The translations under genes and the position numbers were made by a program. A DNA stretch of 64,000 nucleotides from the NCBI RefSeq assembly GCF_042678305.1, contig NZ_JBHUDT010000002.1. One strand, given 5' to 3'. The notes below the pieces were generated by a model. The model saw nothing but the letters and a program-made list of their open reading frames with translations, had not been told where the DNA came from and did not search any database. Each line of letters begins with the position of its first letter. The first letter of the stretch is position 1. The stretch is from Gelatiniphilus marinus. GTDB lineage: Bacteria > Bacteroidota > Bacteroidia > Flavobacteriales > Flavobacteriaceae. Positions 18,054-26,981 of this stretch are shown here, piece after piece.

Positions 18054-19070
18054 TTATTTTGCCGATAAAAGTGTGTTTTTTTCCGATAAATTGCGTACTA
18101 GATCAATTATTCTCATAGCGTATCCTGTTTCGTTGTCGTACCAACCAATTATTTTTACCATGTTCCCTATAACCGAGGTCATTTGTGCATCGAAAATACA
18201 GGAGTGTGTGTTACCTACAATATCTATTGAAACTATGGGGTCTTCGGTGTATTCTATAATATTTTTATATTGATTTTTTGCAGCTTCTTTAAAGGCGTTG
18301 TTTATGGTTTTAATTGAAACTTTTTGTTTTACATTGAAGGTAATATCGGTTAAGGAGCCATTAATAACCGGAACCCTAATGCCGCATCCGCCAATGACAT
18401 CGGACAGTTTAGGGAATATTTTTGTTAAAGCCTTTGCGGCTCCCGTTGTGGTTGGCACTATAGATTGGCTAGCTGCTCTTGCTCGACGTAAATCGCGGTG
18501 TGGCTGGTCGTGCAAACTTTGGTCTGTGGTGTAAGAGTGCACCGTTGTTATGTATGCTTGGTTAATACCACAAAGTTTATCGATAATGTCAATCATGGGT
18601 GCGGCATTGTTTGTGGTGCACGATGCGTTGGAGATTAGGGTTTCTGTACCATCAATACTAGTATCGTTTACACCGATTACAATGGTTTTTATGTCGTCTT
18701 CAATTGGCGGAACACTTAAAATTACGCGTTTTGCACCATTTTTTAAATGATGCTGTAAATCGATTTTAGTTTTAAATTTCCCTGAAGCTTCAATTACAAA
18801 ATCGATATTATAAGGTAACCAATCTATATTTTTAGGATGGGTTTTATTTAAAAGCGGGATTTTTTTGTGATTTACAATAATATGATTTTCATCGAAAGAA
18901 ACTGTGCCATCAAAAAGCCCGTGAACACTATCATATTTAAGTAAATGGCTTAGAGTTTTGGTGTCTGCCAAATCGTTAATGGCAACAACCTGTATGTTTT
19001 TATGGTCTTTAAGGAGTCTAAACAAACGTCTGCCAATTCTTCCAAACCCGTTAATGGCAACTTTGATCAT
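18054..19070 (-). CDS. gap: glyceraldehyde-3-phosphate dehydrogenase
   Basis: A 338-residue phosphorylating GAPDH. It has the NAD-binding start INGFGRIGRRLFR, the catalytic Cys151 in SNASCTTNN, the base His178 in TTVHSYTTDQ, the sulfate-loop RRARAASQSIVPTTTGAA and the final GWYDNETGYA. Asp33 in INDLAD points to NAD rather than NADP. It follows lipA by only 2 bases, so the two share a transcript, which is not a functional pairing I know. Acts in glycolysis or gluconeogenesis. Other gap copies may exist elsewhere in the genome. Confidence 0.95.
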   Translation of the reverse strand: MIKVAINGFGRIGRRLFRLLKDHKNIQVVAINDLADTKTLSHLLKYDSVHGLFDGTVSFDENHIIVNHKKIPLLNKTHPKNIDWLPYNIDFVIEASGKFKTKIDLQHHLKNGAKRVILSVPPIEDDIKTIVIGVNDTSIDGTETLISNASCTTNNAAPMIDIIDKLCGINQAYITTVHSYTTDQSLHDQPHRDLRRARAASQSIVPTTTGAAKALTKIFPKLSDVIGGCGIRVPVINGSLTDITFNVKQKVSIKTINNAFKEAAKNQYKNIIEYTEDPIVSIDIVGNTHSCIFDAQMTSVIGNMVKIIGWYDNETGYAMRIIDLVRNLSEKNTLLSAK

Positions 19071-19072
19071 AA

Positions 19073-19951
19073 TTAAAGGATGTGTTTTTGTGCTCTATAA
19101 GACGATCGTACCAAAGCGCTGCTTTCTATTTGGCGAAACCCTAGTTCTAATCCTATATTTTCAAATTCTTTAAATTCATCGGGGTTTATAAAGCGTTTTA
19201 CGGGCAAGTGTTTTTTGCTGGGTTGCAGGTATTGGCCAATGGTAACCACATCAACATCATTGGCTTTTAAGTCGTGCAGGGTTTCTATAACTTCTTCCCG
19301 GGTTTCGCCCAAACCAAGCATAATACCAGATTTTGTTCGGCGTTGCCCTTGTTGTTTTAAGTACTTTAAAACGCCCAAGCTTCTCTCGTATTTAGCTTGA
19401 ATACGTACTTCGCGGGTTAAACGTCTTACGGTTTCAATATTATGCGAAACCACTTCTGGTGCTACATCAATAATTCTATCGATATGCTGCTCTATGCCTT
19501 GAAAATCTGGAATTAAAGTTTCTAAAGTTATTTCAGGGTTCATTCTGCGCACGGCTTTTACGGTTTCAGCCCACATAATGCTGCCCATGTCTTTTAAATC
19601 GTCTCTATCAACACTGGTTAAAACAGCGTGTTTTATTTTCATTAATTTAATAGAGCGAGCTACTTTTTCGGGTTCGTCCCAATCTACCGTTTCGGGGCGT
19701 CCTGTTTTTACGCCACAGAATCCGCAAGAGCGTGTACAGATGTTACCTAAAATCATAAAGGTAGCCGTACCTTCTCCCCAGCATTCACCCATATTTGGGC
19801 AGCTGCCCGAGGTACAAATGGTATTTAGTTTGTATTTATCTACCAAACCTCTTAAATCGGTATATTTTTTTCCTGTTGGCAATTTTACACGAAGCCATTT
19901 TGGTTTGGCTTGTCGTTCTGGAAGTATATTTGAAGTAGTATCTGTATTCAT
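19073..19951 (-). CDS. lipA: lipoyl synthase LipA
   Basis: A 292-residue radical SAM enzyme that inserts two sulfurs into octanoyl groups on lipoyl domains. Both iron-sulfur motifs are intact: the auxiliary cluster Cys46, Cys51 and Cys57 (CTSGSCPNMGEC) and the SAM cluster Cys72, Cys76, Cys79 (CTRSCGFC). The C-terminal SSALVRSSYRAQ holds the conserved RSSY. First gene of an operon with gap. The length is normal. Confidence 0.97.
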   Translation of the reverse strand: MNTDTTSNILPERQAKPKWLRVKLPTGKKYTDLRGLVDKYKLNTICTSGSCPNMGECWGEGTATFMILGNICTRSCGFCGVKTGRPETVDWDEPEKVARSIKLMKIKHAVLTSVDRDDLKDMGSIMWAETVKAVRRMNPEITLETLIPDFQGIEQHIDRIIDVAPEVVSHNIETVRRLTREVRIQAKYERSLGVLKYLKQQGQRRTKSGIMLGLGETREEVIETLHDLKANDVDVVTIGQYLQPSKKHLPVKRFINPDEFKEFENIGLELGFRQIESSALVRSSYRAQKHIL

Positions 19952-19972
19952 CTCTTATCAAATTTCAGCGTA

Positions 19973-19980
19973 CAAAGATA
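19973..19980 (-). promoter_or_regulatory. promoter -7 box for lipA-gap
   Basis: On the minus strand TATCTTTG matches TAnnTTTG and lies 21 bases before the lipA ATG, the same spacing as at the hybrid kinase promoter. No clear -33 TTG is visible. Confidence 0.5.
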
Positions 19981-20003
19981 CGAAGTATTCTATTAAAAAT
20001 ATC

Positions 20004-21251
20004 TTATATAGTCGTTAAGAACCAAATGCTAAATCCTATTAAAAAGAAGATGCCTAACCAACTTAAAATATGCAGTTGTTTTGATGGTCTCCGGTCTTTT
20101 GGTGTGTGTTTACTGCAAATTAATATGTAGTTTGAAATGGCATAAAATGGTGCAGTAATAAACGATAGAATGGTGGCTATTTTAATTAGCAGCCCCATTT
20201 CTGAAGCCAAAAAGAAAAATATGGCTAACGTACCAATTGATAGTGTTACTATCCAGAACGTATAGTTTAATTTTGAGATTTTGTTACATAGTAATTGGGT
20301 AGATTTTGCCATAACCCGTGGCGAAGCATCCAAGGTGGTTAAGGTAGTGCTAAACATGGTTGTAAATGCAGCTACGCCAATAATAATATAGGCCCAATTG
20401 CCTAAGTTTACCGTGTACATATTAATGAGTTGCCCAGAAAAAACACTGGCAGAATTGCTAAATGTTTCGCCGCTATTATACATTACCAATGTGCCTAATA
20501 AAAGAAATGCAATGCCTAAAACAATGGTGCTTGCATACCCGACATTAAAATCGAATAAAGCCGATTTAGTATTGTAAACTTTAGTGTTTTTGTTTTTTTC
20601 AATAACCCAAAGCGATTGCCATACCGAAATATCTAAAGGCGCAGGCATCCAACCCATAAAGGCTATTAAAAAGGCTATTTCTAAAGGGGTTTCTGGTAGA
20701 ATTTGTTTAAATGAAATACGTTCGGTATTATCTAATAAAGCCATACTAACGGCAATAATAGTGCTTATGGTTAATGTTACGATGATAACCTTCATTAACC
20801 TGTCCAGGAGTTTGTAACGCCCAATAATAAGCAGTAATAAACAAATTGCCAAAATAATAACGGTCCAGATTTCTGTGCTTGTAATTAGTTTGTTTCCAAT
20901 TTTAAAAGTTTCAAAATCGCCAAAAAGGGTGGCTGCCAATCCGGCAGTTACAATAGTTACGGCAGCTTGTATGGTAAACATGGTGGCTATATTTAGCACA
21001 TAGTAAATGCCTAAAATGCCTTTGCCTAATTTGTAGTAGCCTTCTAATAAGCTTTTGCCGGTAGCCGTGGTGTAGCGAGGGCCAAATTGAAAAAAAGGAT
21101 ATTTAAACAGATGTACCAAAAGCAAAGCCCAAATTAAGCCCAAACCAAAGTCGGCACCAGCACGTGTAGATTGTACCAAATGCGAAACGCCAATGGCTGC
21201 ACCTGCAAATAGTAAGCCAGGGCCTAGGTTTTTAAGTTTGTTAATCATCAC
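20004..21251 (-). CDS. Nramp-like transporter lacking the canonical metal-binding motif
   Basis: A 415-residue membrane protein with about eleven helices. The start KNLGPGLLFAGAAIGVSHL aligns with the Nramp start GPGF...LDPGN, but the metal ligands of the first helix (Asp and Asn of DPGN) are Gly and His here. In the sixth helix MGWMPAPLDIS stands where M-x-H is expected. So the overall fold is Nramp-like while the substrate is probably not the usual Mn2+ or Fe2+. The start overlaps the sigma factor gene by 11 bases, and the three genes upstream form one operon. Confidence 0.8.
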   Translation of the reverse strand: MMINKLKNLGPGLLFAGAAIGVSHLVQSTRAGADFGLGLIWALLLVHLFKYPFFQFGPRYTTATGKSLLEGYYKLGKGILGIYYVLNIATMFTIQAAVTIVTAGLAATLFGDFETFKIGNKLITSTEIWTVIILAICLLLLIIGRYKLLDRLMKVIIVTLTISTIIAVSMALLDNTERISFKQILPETPLEIAFLIAFMGWMPAPLDISVWQSLWVIEKNKNTKVYNTKSALFDFNVGYASTIVLGIAFLLLGTLVMYNSGETFSNSASVFSGQLINMYTVNLGNWAYIIIGVAAFTTMFSTTLTTLDASPRVMAKSTQLLCNKISKLNYTFWIVTLSIGTLAIFFFLASEMGLLIKIATILSFITAPFYAISNYILICSKHTPKDRRPSKQLHILSWLGIFFLIGFSIWFLTTI

Positions 21252-21792
21252 TTTCGTTAATAATATCAGCCAACAGTTTTTTTGCGCGCAACAGCTTCAC
21301 TTTAACATTGTTAATGGGTTCTTTAAGTTCTGCCGAAATTTCCTTGTAGCTTAACTCTTGAAAATAACGCAGGTTAATAACTTTTTGGTAATGCGGTTTT
21401 AGTTTTTTTATGTCTCTCAGTAATTTAGCTAAATGTTGCTCGTTAATCAATTCGTCTTCGGGCGTGGGCGACTCGTCTAAAACCTGAAGGGCATCGCGTT
21501 GGTTTTTGGAGATAACCTGGGCGATGGAGTTTTTTTCCTTCCGTAGTAAATCAATATGGATATTTTTAGAAATGGTAATGAGCCAGGTTTTAAATTTGTA
21601 AGCTTCATTAAAGGTTTCTATTCTATCAAAAGCCTTCGAGAATGTTTGAATGGTAATGTCTTCGGCATCATTTTCATTCTGAGTGCGTTTTAATTGAAAC
21701 CCGTAAACGCTATCCCAAAACAGATCCAACAAATAATTAAAGGCCTTTTGGTCGTTATTTTTTGCGCGTTTGATAGCTTCGTTTATTTCCAA
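21241..21792 (-). CDS. ECF-type RNA polymerase sigma factor
   Basis: A 183-residue sigma-70 family protein with region 2 (DAEDITIQTFSKAFDRIETF, then FKTWLITISKNIHIDLLR) and region 4 (LKPHYQKVINLRYFQELSYKEISAEL). A Pro-rich linker (ESPTPEDE) joins them. No anti-sigma gene is adjacent. Instead it overlaps a glycosyltransferase gene (10 bases) upstream and the Nramp-like gene (11 bases) downstream. This layout of overlapping genes implies coupled expression. The regulon is unknown. Confidence 0.9.
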   Translation of the reverse strand: MEINEAIKRAKNNDQKAFNYLLDLFWDSVYGFQLKRTQNENDAEDITIQTFSKAFDRIETFNEAYKFKTWLITISKNIHIDLLRKEKNSIAQVISKNQRDALQVLDESPTPEDELINEQHLAKLLRDIKKLKPHYQKVINLRYFQELSYKEISAELKEPINNVKVKLLRAKKLLADIINESDD

Positions 21793-22895
21793 TGTTTAGG
21801 TTTTGAAATAAGATTATTTATAAAGATAGTTATTTGCGCTATAATTAGAAAGATTTCTAAGAAAGGCAAGAAAAATACCAGGTCTTTTTCTTTTAGTTTT
21901 TTTGCCGAAAACCCTAAAGCAAGATAGTAGGCTATAATGCGGATAGCAAATAAAGAAACTACCCATGCCCAATGGTATTGAAGCACCAATAATACTGTGG
22001 TTAAAAACCAGAACAGCAAGTTTAAAATATAAATTGATGCCAGTAAGGTTTTATGGTGCTGCTTGTAGTGTTTGGCCGTTGAAATGTGCCGCCTCTTTTG
22101 TTTAAACCATGTTTTTAAACTGGTTTCGGGGTTAGATTTTGTGAAGCTGTTTTTTGAAAAACAAATAGCGGTATTGGTTTTGTTTGCTGCTTCGTTAACA
22201 AACAAATCGTCGTCGCCCGATCGAATTTTCATGTGGCTCATAAAACCACGTGCATTGAAAAACTCGGTTTTGGTGTAGGCTAAATTTCTGCCAACGCCCA
22301 TGTACGGGATGCCCATTTTTGCAAACGAAAAGTATTGTATGGCGGTAATTAAGGTTTCAAACCGAATGAGTTTGTTTAATAGCGAACTCTTAATTTTCGC
22401 ATACGCACCGTAACCCAAAACGATGCTTTTGTTTTCGTTAAAATGCGAAGCCATCTCTGTTATCCATTGTTTAGAAACAGGTTTGCAATCGGCATCGGTA
22501 AATAATAAGTAATGGTTTGTGGCTGCTTTTATGCCCAGTGTTAAGGCATATTTTTTATTGCCCCAAAAGGCTTCGTTGTTTTTTACATCGACTATTTTTA
22601 TGTTGTTGTGCTTTGATGCAAAGGCTTCCATAATGCTTAACGAATTGTCTTGGGAGGCATCGTTAATAAGTACAATCTCAAAATTAGAATACTCTTGGGC
22701 TATAAGCGAAGGCAAGAATGCCTTTAGGTTTTTAGCTTCGTTCTTGGCACAAATAATAACCGATACGGGTAGGTTTTTTGAAACTGTTTTGCTCTGTTTT
22801 AAAAAAGCAAATCGGCCTAGAAAGAATAAATAATAGTTAACCTGAAAAAAAACTACAACAATAAATGTGTAGAACAAATAATCAAGAACACCCAT
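21783..22895 (-). CDS. family 2 glycosyltransferase, membrane-anchored
   Basis: A 370-residue protein. One N-terminal membrane helix is followed by a GT2 domain: VSVIICAKNEAKNLK, VLINDASQDNS, the DxD-type FTDADCKP and the processive-type motif FKQKRRH (in the Q-x-x-R-W position). Two to three C-terminal membrane helices follow. It probably transfers a sugar at the inner membrane to a lipid or polysaccharide acceptor. Cotranscribed with the sigma factor downstream and with the small membrane protein 6 bases upstream. Confidence 0.88.
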   Translation of the reverse strand: MGVLDYLFYTFIVVVFFQVNYYLFFLGRFAFLKQSKTVSKNLPVSVIICAKNEAKNLKAFLPSLIAQEYSNFEIVLINDASQDNSLSIMEAFASKHNNIKIVDVKNNEAFWGNKKYALTLGIKAATNHYLLFTDADCKPVSKQWITEMASHFNENKSIVLGYGAYAKIKSSLLNKLIRFETLITAIQYFSFAKMGIPYMGVGRNLAYTKTEFFNARGFMSHMKIRSGDDDLFVNEAANKTNTAICFSKNSFTKSNPETSLKTWFKQKRRHISTAKHYKQHHKTLLASIYILNLLFWFLTTVLLVLQYHWAWVVSLFAIRIIAYYLALGFSAKKLKEKDLVFFLPFLEIFLIIAQITIFINNLISKPKHWK

Positions 22896-22901
22896 AAAAA
22901 T

Positions 22902-23105
22902 TTAAGGGTGTTGTGGTTCGTTACAGTCGCTAAATTGGTCTGGGGTTTTGCCGCAAAAACCACATGCATCGCCTGCTTTGTTGAGCATTGGGTTTTGGCT
23001 AGCGCAAGTGCCGGCAAATTTGCCGTTTTTTTTCGCCCAAAGCTTTATGGCGATTCCTGCAATTGCTAGCCCTAATAAAGCAACGGTAATTAAAAGAAGT
23101 TTCAT
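22902..23105 (-). CDS. small membrane protein with a Cys cluster
   Basis: A 67-residue protein. A single membrane helix (residues 3-24) is followed by a basic turn (KKNG) and a short domain with four Cys: CASQNP, then GDACGFCG, then SDCNE. The C-x-x-C and flanking Cys could bind a metal or an iron-sulfur cluster. First gene of the operon running to the Nramp-like gene. The function is unknown. Confidence 0.75.
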   Translation of the reverse strand: MKLLLITVALLGLAIAGIAIKLWAKKNGKFAGTCASQNPMLNKAGDACGFCGKTPDQFSDCNEPQHP

Positions 23106-23122
23106 TTGAATAAAAATTTGTG

Positions 23123-23130
23123 CAAAGATA
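23123..23130 (-). promoter_or_regulatory. promoter -7 box for the small protein/GT2/sigma/Nramp-like operon
   Basis: On the minus strand TATCTTTG fits TAnnTTTG and lies 17 bases before the first ATG. A TTA sits at the -33 distance (23150-23152), one base off the consensus TTG. Confidence 0.5.
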
Positions 23131-23189
23131 ATGCTTTTGGCACTAATTTTAAAAGTTATTGCTTGCTTAAGCAGTTGTTAGGTAGAAAT

Positions 23190-23230
23190 AAAATAGCCTT
23201 GTTTTATATGTTATAAAACAAGGCTATTTT
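23190..23230. terminator. strong hairpin terminator after the sigma/anti-sigma operon
   Basis: An 18-bp perfect stem (23190-23207 with 23213-23230; core TAGCCTTG and CAAGGCTA) has a 5-base loop. It lies 22 bases after the anti-sigma stop codon on the minus strand and ends in a T-run there. It also separates this operon from the promoter of the next one. Confidence 0.85.
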
Positions 23231-23252
23231 ACTGTTTTAAGTAGGTTTAACT

Positions 23253-24041
23253 TTAATGTAAGCTAATTTGTGCTACAGAGTTTTCTACCGATGCTGTGGT
23301 GTTTCCGCCTTTAGGCTCGATGGTTATTTTTAGTGCCAAAGCGTCTTCTGTATAAGGCAACGATTTAAGTTGTCTGTCGGTTTCGCTTAATATGCCTAAG
23401 CTTACCATTTTGCCTTGCAGTTCTGCCCAAATTTGGTAGCATTGTTCTTCTGGCAGTTGCGGTAGGGAAACTACATCGATCATCGATGTTTTTTCTTTAG
23501 GGTTTATGTAGGCTACAGTTTTTAAATCTTTAGCGCGCTCGTTGCCTTTAATAATGTACTTCTCGGTTTCTGGGTTGTTAAGTTTTAAAAGCTGGCGCAT
23601 TACATTGTCTAGCATTTTGTTGTTTTTTGCTATATCGCTTCGTAAATCAAAAATTTCATCGACAACCACTTGGTTTTCTTCGGCGAGTTTCTGGTTTTGG
23701 GTATAGAACATATACGAAGTTCCTGCAAAGATTAGGGCGGCAATACTGGCGGCCACACTAAATTTGTACCATTTTTTATATTTGTAAGCGGTTTTTAATT
23801 TAACAACCGGCTTATCGTCAAGCTCTTCTAAGATGCTGTTTAAAATGTGCTTAGGTGCTTCAACAGCATTGCTTTTAGCAACTATTTCTAAGTTGTGCTG
23901 CAAACTGTTGTATGTGTTCTGTACTTCTGGGTATTTTGAAATATAGGTTTCAACTTGTTCTGTTTCGGCAGGGGTGGTTTTACCTAGTAGATATTTTTCC
24001 AATAGGCCAGAATTTAAAAACGTATTTATTTTCTCATTCAT
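23253..24041 (-). CDS. anti-sigma factor of the RskA type
   Basis: A 262-residue protein. The N-terminal cytoplasmic part (about 1-95) has LLEKYLLGKTTPAETEQVETYI, typical of the anti-sigma zinc-free fold. One membrane helix (about 93-112) leads into a coiled coil and then a periplasmic RskA C-terminal domain (VVSLPQLPEEQCYQIWAEL, then SLGIL). It would hold the neighbouring ECF sigma factor at the membrane until a signal arrives. It lies 11 bases after that sigma gene. The signal is unknown. Confidence 0.9.
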   Translation of the reverse strand: MNEKINTFLNSGLLEKYLLGKTTPAETEQVETYISKYPEVQNTYNSLQHNLEIVAKSNAVEAPKHILNSILEELDDKPVVKLKTAYKYKKWYKFSVAASIAALIFAGTSYMFYTQNQKLAEENQVVVDEIFDLRSDIAKNNKMLDNVMRQLLKLNNPETEKYIIKGNERAKDLKTVAYINPKEKTSMIDVVSLPQLPEEQCYQIWAELQGKMVSLGILSETDRQLKSLPYTEDALALKITIEPKGGNTTASVENSVAQISLH

Positions 24042-24052
24042 GACTTTATTTA

Positions 24053-24583
24053 TTAGGGATTATAGATTTTTTTCAATTCTCGCAATCCAATTTTTAATCT
24101 CGATTTTATAGTGCCCAACGGAATGTCTAATTCTTCGCTGGCTTCTTGCTGTGTCATGCCCTCAAAAAAGAGTGCATTTATTACTATTTGATATTTTTCA
24201 TCTAAGCTACCAAGGTGTTTTTTTATATCTAAAACATCCTGATTTAATTCTCCAAATGATACTTTATATACGGATGAAGTCTCCATTTGGACTTCTTTTT
24301 CGGTTTTATTCTTTAAAGAGCGTATTTTATCGATAGCCGTATTATAGGCAATCCTGTAGAGCCAAGTAAACAGTTTTGCTTTGCTTGAATCGTACTTTTT
24401 TGAGTATCGCCAAATCTTTACAAAGGTTTCTTGCAGTACGTCTTGAGCGGTCTCATCATCCGTTATCACCTTTTTAATAACCCCGTACAAGGCATCTGCA
24501 TAGTTTTCATATAACAGGGTAATGGCTTTTTTGTCGCCATTTTCTAGTCGGTCAACTATGTCTTTTTCTATAGGGGTTATCAA
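24053..24583 (-). CDS. ECF-type RNA polymerase sigma factor
   Basis: A 176-residue sigma factor with region 2 (AQDVLQETFVKIWRYSKKYD, TWLYRIAYNTAIDKIR) and region 4 (LDEKYQIVINALFFEGMTQQEASEELDIPLGTIKSRL). Size and motifs match the SigK-like ECF type that pairs with RskA-type anti-sigma factors; such a gene follows by 11 bases. These systems usually control an envelope stress regulon. The targets are not identifiable here. Confidence 0.93.
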   Translation of the reverse strand: MITPIEKDIVDRLENGDKKAITLLYENYADALYGVIKKVITDDETAQDVLQETFVKIWRYSKKYDSSKAKLFTWLYRIAYNTAIDKIRSLKNKTEKEVQMETSSVYKVSFGELNQDVLDIKKHLGSLDEKYQIVINALFFEGMTQQEASEELDIPLGTIKSRLKIGLRELKKIYNP

Positions 24584-24628
24584 GATAATTTTAGTTTAAG
24601 CAATGCGTTTTACAATTGGTAATTATAT

Positions 24629-24636
24629 CAAAGTTA
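24629..24636 (-). promoter_or_regulatory. promoter -7 box for the sigma/anti-sigma operon
   Basis: On the minus strand TAACTTTG fits TAnnTTTG and lies 45 bases before the sigma ATG, in the spacer after murB. No -33 TTG is clear. Confidence 0.4.
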
Positions 24637-24651
24637 GAAATTTCTTTTAGA

Positions 24652-25665
24652 TTACAGGATATTTACTTCGGCTTCTATGGAAATTCCAAAGAGTCTCGTA
24701 ATGGTATTTTGAATTAATTTTGAAAGATTTAAAATATCCAAACCTTTCGCGTTTCCATAGTTTACAAGTACCAAGGCTTGTTTTTTGTGTACACCGTAAT
24801 CGCCAAAACGCTTGCCTTTAAAACCTGCTTTTTCTATAAGCCAACCAGCAGGAATTTTTATTTCGTTTTCTGATACGGTATAGCTTGGGATTTCCGGGAA
24901 ATTTTCAATTAAAGCATTGTACTCTGCTTTGGAAATTACAGGATTTTTAAAAAAACTACCGCTGTTGCCAATTTCTTTTGGGTTTGGTAATTTGCTTTCG
25001 CGGATAGCAATAACAGCTTTTGAAACCTCTTTGATGGTTGGATTTGTAATGCCCATTGCTTCAAGCTGGGTTTTAATGCTCCCGTAGATAATATTAAGTT
25101 TATGTGCTTTTTTTGATAGTTTAAATGTAACATTAGTGATTACGTATTTTCCTTTTGCGTGTTGTTTGAAAATGGAATTTCGGTAACCAAAATCGCAATC
25201 TGACTTTGAAAATGATTTTATTTCATTGGTTTCTACCGAAAGCCCTTCGCAGGCCACAAACGTATCTTTCAATTCCACGCCGTAAGCTCCAATGTTTTGA
25301 ATGGGCGCCGTACCCACATTGCCGGGAATTAGCGATAAATTTTCAACACCCCCAAAATCGTGCTGTAAGCACCAAAGCACAAATTCGTGCCAGTTTTCGC
25401 CAGCATTTGCTTTTACGGTTACCGTGTTTTCATCTTCAGAAATTATAAAAATCCCTTTTATATTAACATGAATAACCAAAGCATCTTGGTTTTTGGTAAG
25501 CAACATATTGCTGCCGCCACCTAAAATAAGCTTGTTTGGGTAGGTTTTTAATGCTAAAACCGCCCTTAATTCATCGAGATTATCAACCTCTACAAAATGC
25601 TTTGCAAGCACATCAATGCCAAAGGTGTTGTAGGGTTTTAAAGATATGTTGTTTTTAATGTACAC
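24652..25665 (-). CDS. murB: UDP-N-acetylenolpyruvoylglucosamine reductase MurB
   Basis: A 337-residue type I MurB, which reduces UDP-GlcNAc-enolpyruvate with NADPH and FAD during peptidoglycan synthesis. It has the start NISLKPYNTFGI, the FAD motifs LGGGSNML and LIPGNVGTAPIQNIGAYG, and the catalytic Ser in GNSGSFFKNP. The start is GTG, overlapping the TAG stop of the aminotransferase by one base. No ATG upstream fits. The overlap implies that translation of the two genes is coupled. Confidence 0.95.
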   Translation of the reverse strand: MYIKNNISLKPYNTFGIDVLAKHFVEVDNLDELRAVLALKTYPNKLILGGGSNMLLTKNQDALVIHVNIKGIFIISEDENTVTVKANAGENWHEFVLWCLQHDFGGVENLSLIPGNVGTAPIQNIGAYGVELKDTFVACEGLSVETNEIKSFSKSDCDFGYRNSIFKQHAKGKYVITNVTFKLSKKAHKLNIIYGSIKTQLEAMGITNPTIKEVSKAVIAIRESKLPNPKEIGNSGSFFKNPVISKAEYNALIENFPEIPSYTVSENEIKIPAGWLIEKAGFKGKRFGDYGVHKKQALVLVNYGNAKGLDILNLSKLIQNTITRLFGISIEAEVNIL

Positions 25666-26855
25666 TAGTCTTTATAAACTTTTAAGGCTTCTTTTAAAAT
25701 GTTTACGGCTTTAATTAAGCTTTCTTTTTTTAGTACGTAGGCAATGCGTATTTGGTTTAAACCAACACCTGGAGTTGAGTAAAAACCAGCTGCAGGGGCT
25801 ACCATAACGGTTTCGCCGTTAACATTAAAATCTTCTAAAAGCCATTGAGCAAAATCGTCTGAATTTTTAACGGGCAATTCAGCAATGCAATAAAAAGCGC
25901 CTTTTGGTTTGGCAACTTTAACACCATCTATTTTTTGCAGCTCGGTAATTAAAGTGTTTCTTCTATCTACATATTCCTCTTTTACATCATCAAAATAACT
26001 TTGTGGTGTTTCTAGAGCGGCTTCGCTTGCAATTTGGGCTAATGTTGGCGGACTTAAACGCGCTTGGGCAAATTTTAAAGCGGTTTGAATTACAGATTTG
26101 TTTTTAGATACCAAACAGCCAATTCGTGCACCACACATGCTGTAGCGTTTAGAGACTGAATCTATCATTATGGCATAATCGTCCAGTCCTGCTTCTTGCA
26201 TTATGGAATAGTGCGTGTTGCCATCGTAAACAAATTCGCGATATACTTCATCGGCAATTAAAAACAAATCGTGTTTTTTAACAATGGCGGCTAATTTTTT
26301 AATTTCTTCTTTAGAGTATAAGTAACCTGTTGGATTGCCAGGGTTGCAAATTAAAATGGATTTTGTTTTTGGGCTGATTAATTTTTCGAATTCCTCAATG
26401 GGCGGCAACGCAAAATTATCTTCAATTTTAGAAATTACCGGAACAACCTTTACGCCCGAAGCTGTTGAGAATCCATTGTAATTGGCATAAAACGGTTCGG
26501 GGATAATAATTTCGTCATCCACGTCCATAATACTACCAAAGGCGAATAATAGTGCTTCACTACCACCTGTGGTTACAATAATATCATCGTGGTTTACACT
26601 TATGTTGTGAGTTTTGTAATACCCGGAAATTTTTTTCCTGTAATTCTCTGAGCCTTCAGATCGTGAGTATGCCAAAACATCAATATTACTGTCTTTTACA
26701 GCTTGCAATGCTATTTCGGGTGTTTTAATATCGGGTTGGCCAATATTTAAATAATAAATAGACTTTCCGTTTTTAACTGCTTGTTCGGCAAACGGTACTA
26801 ACTTGCGTATGGGAGATTGGGGCATTTGTTGCCCTTTTTTCGATATTGTTGGCAT
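25665..26855 (-). CDS. class I/II PLP-dependent aminotransferase
   Basis: A 396-residue fold-type I aminotransferase of the AspC kind. Seen are LNIGQPDIKTPE (N-terminal substrate loop), TTGGSEAL, ICNPGNPTGYLYS, LIADEVYREFVY and the PLP-lysine motif SVSKRYSMCGARIGC, with the final Arg in NQIRIAYVLK. The exact amino acid substrate cannot be told. It precedes murB and shares one base with it. An aspartate or aromatic substrate is the common assumption. Confidence 0.9.
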   Translation of the reverse strand: MPTISKKGQQMPQSPIRKLVPFAEQAVKNGKSIYYLNIGQPDIKTPEIALQAVKDSNIDVLAYSRSEGSENYRKKISGYYKTHNISVNHDDIIVTTGGSEALLFAFGSIMDVDDEIIIPEPFYANYNGFSTASGVKVVPVISKIEDNFALPPIEEFEKLISPKTKSILICNPGNPTGYLYSKEEIKKLAAIVKKHDLFLIADEVYREFVYDGNTHYSIMQEAGLDDYAIMIDSVSKRYSMCGARIGCLVSKNKSVIQTALKFAQARLSPPTLAQIASEAALETPQSYFDDVKEEYVDRRNTLITELQKIDGVKVAKPKGAFYCIAELPVKNSDDFAQWLLEDFNVNGETVMVAPAAGFYSTPGVGLNQIRIAYVLKKESLIKAVNILKEALKVYKD

Positions 26856-26981
26856 TTAAAAAGTGTTTTAAGTACAAAGTTGAGAAAATTATCTTAAAGT
26901 TTTTTTAAAAAACAGGCTTAAATAACTAATGCTATTGTAAAGATTAGTAAATTGATAGGAGAATTTATGTTTTAGAATTGC

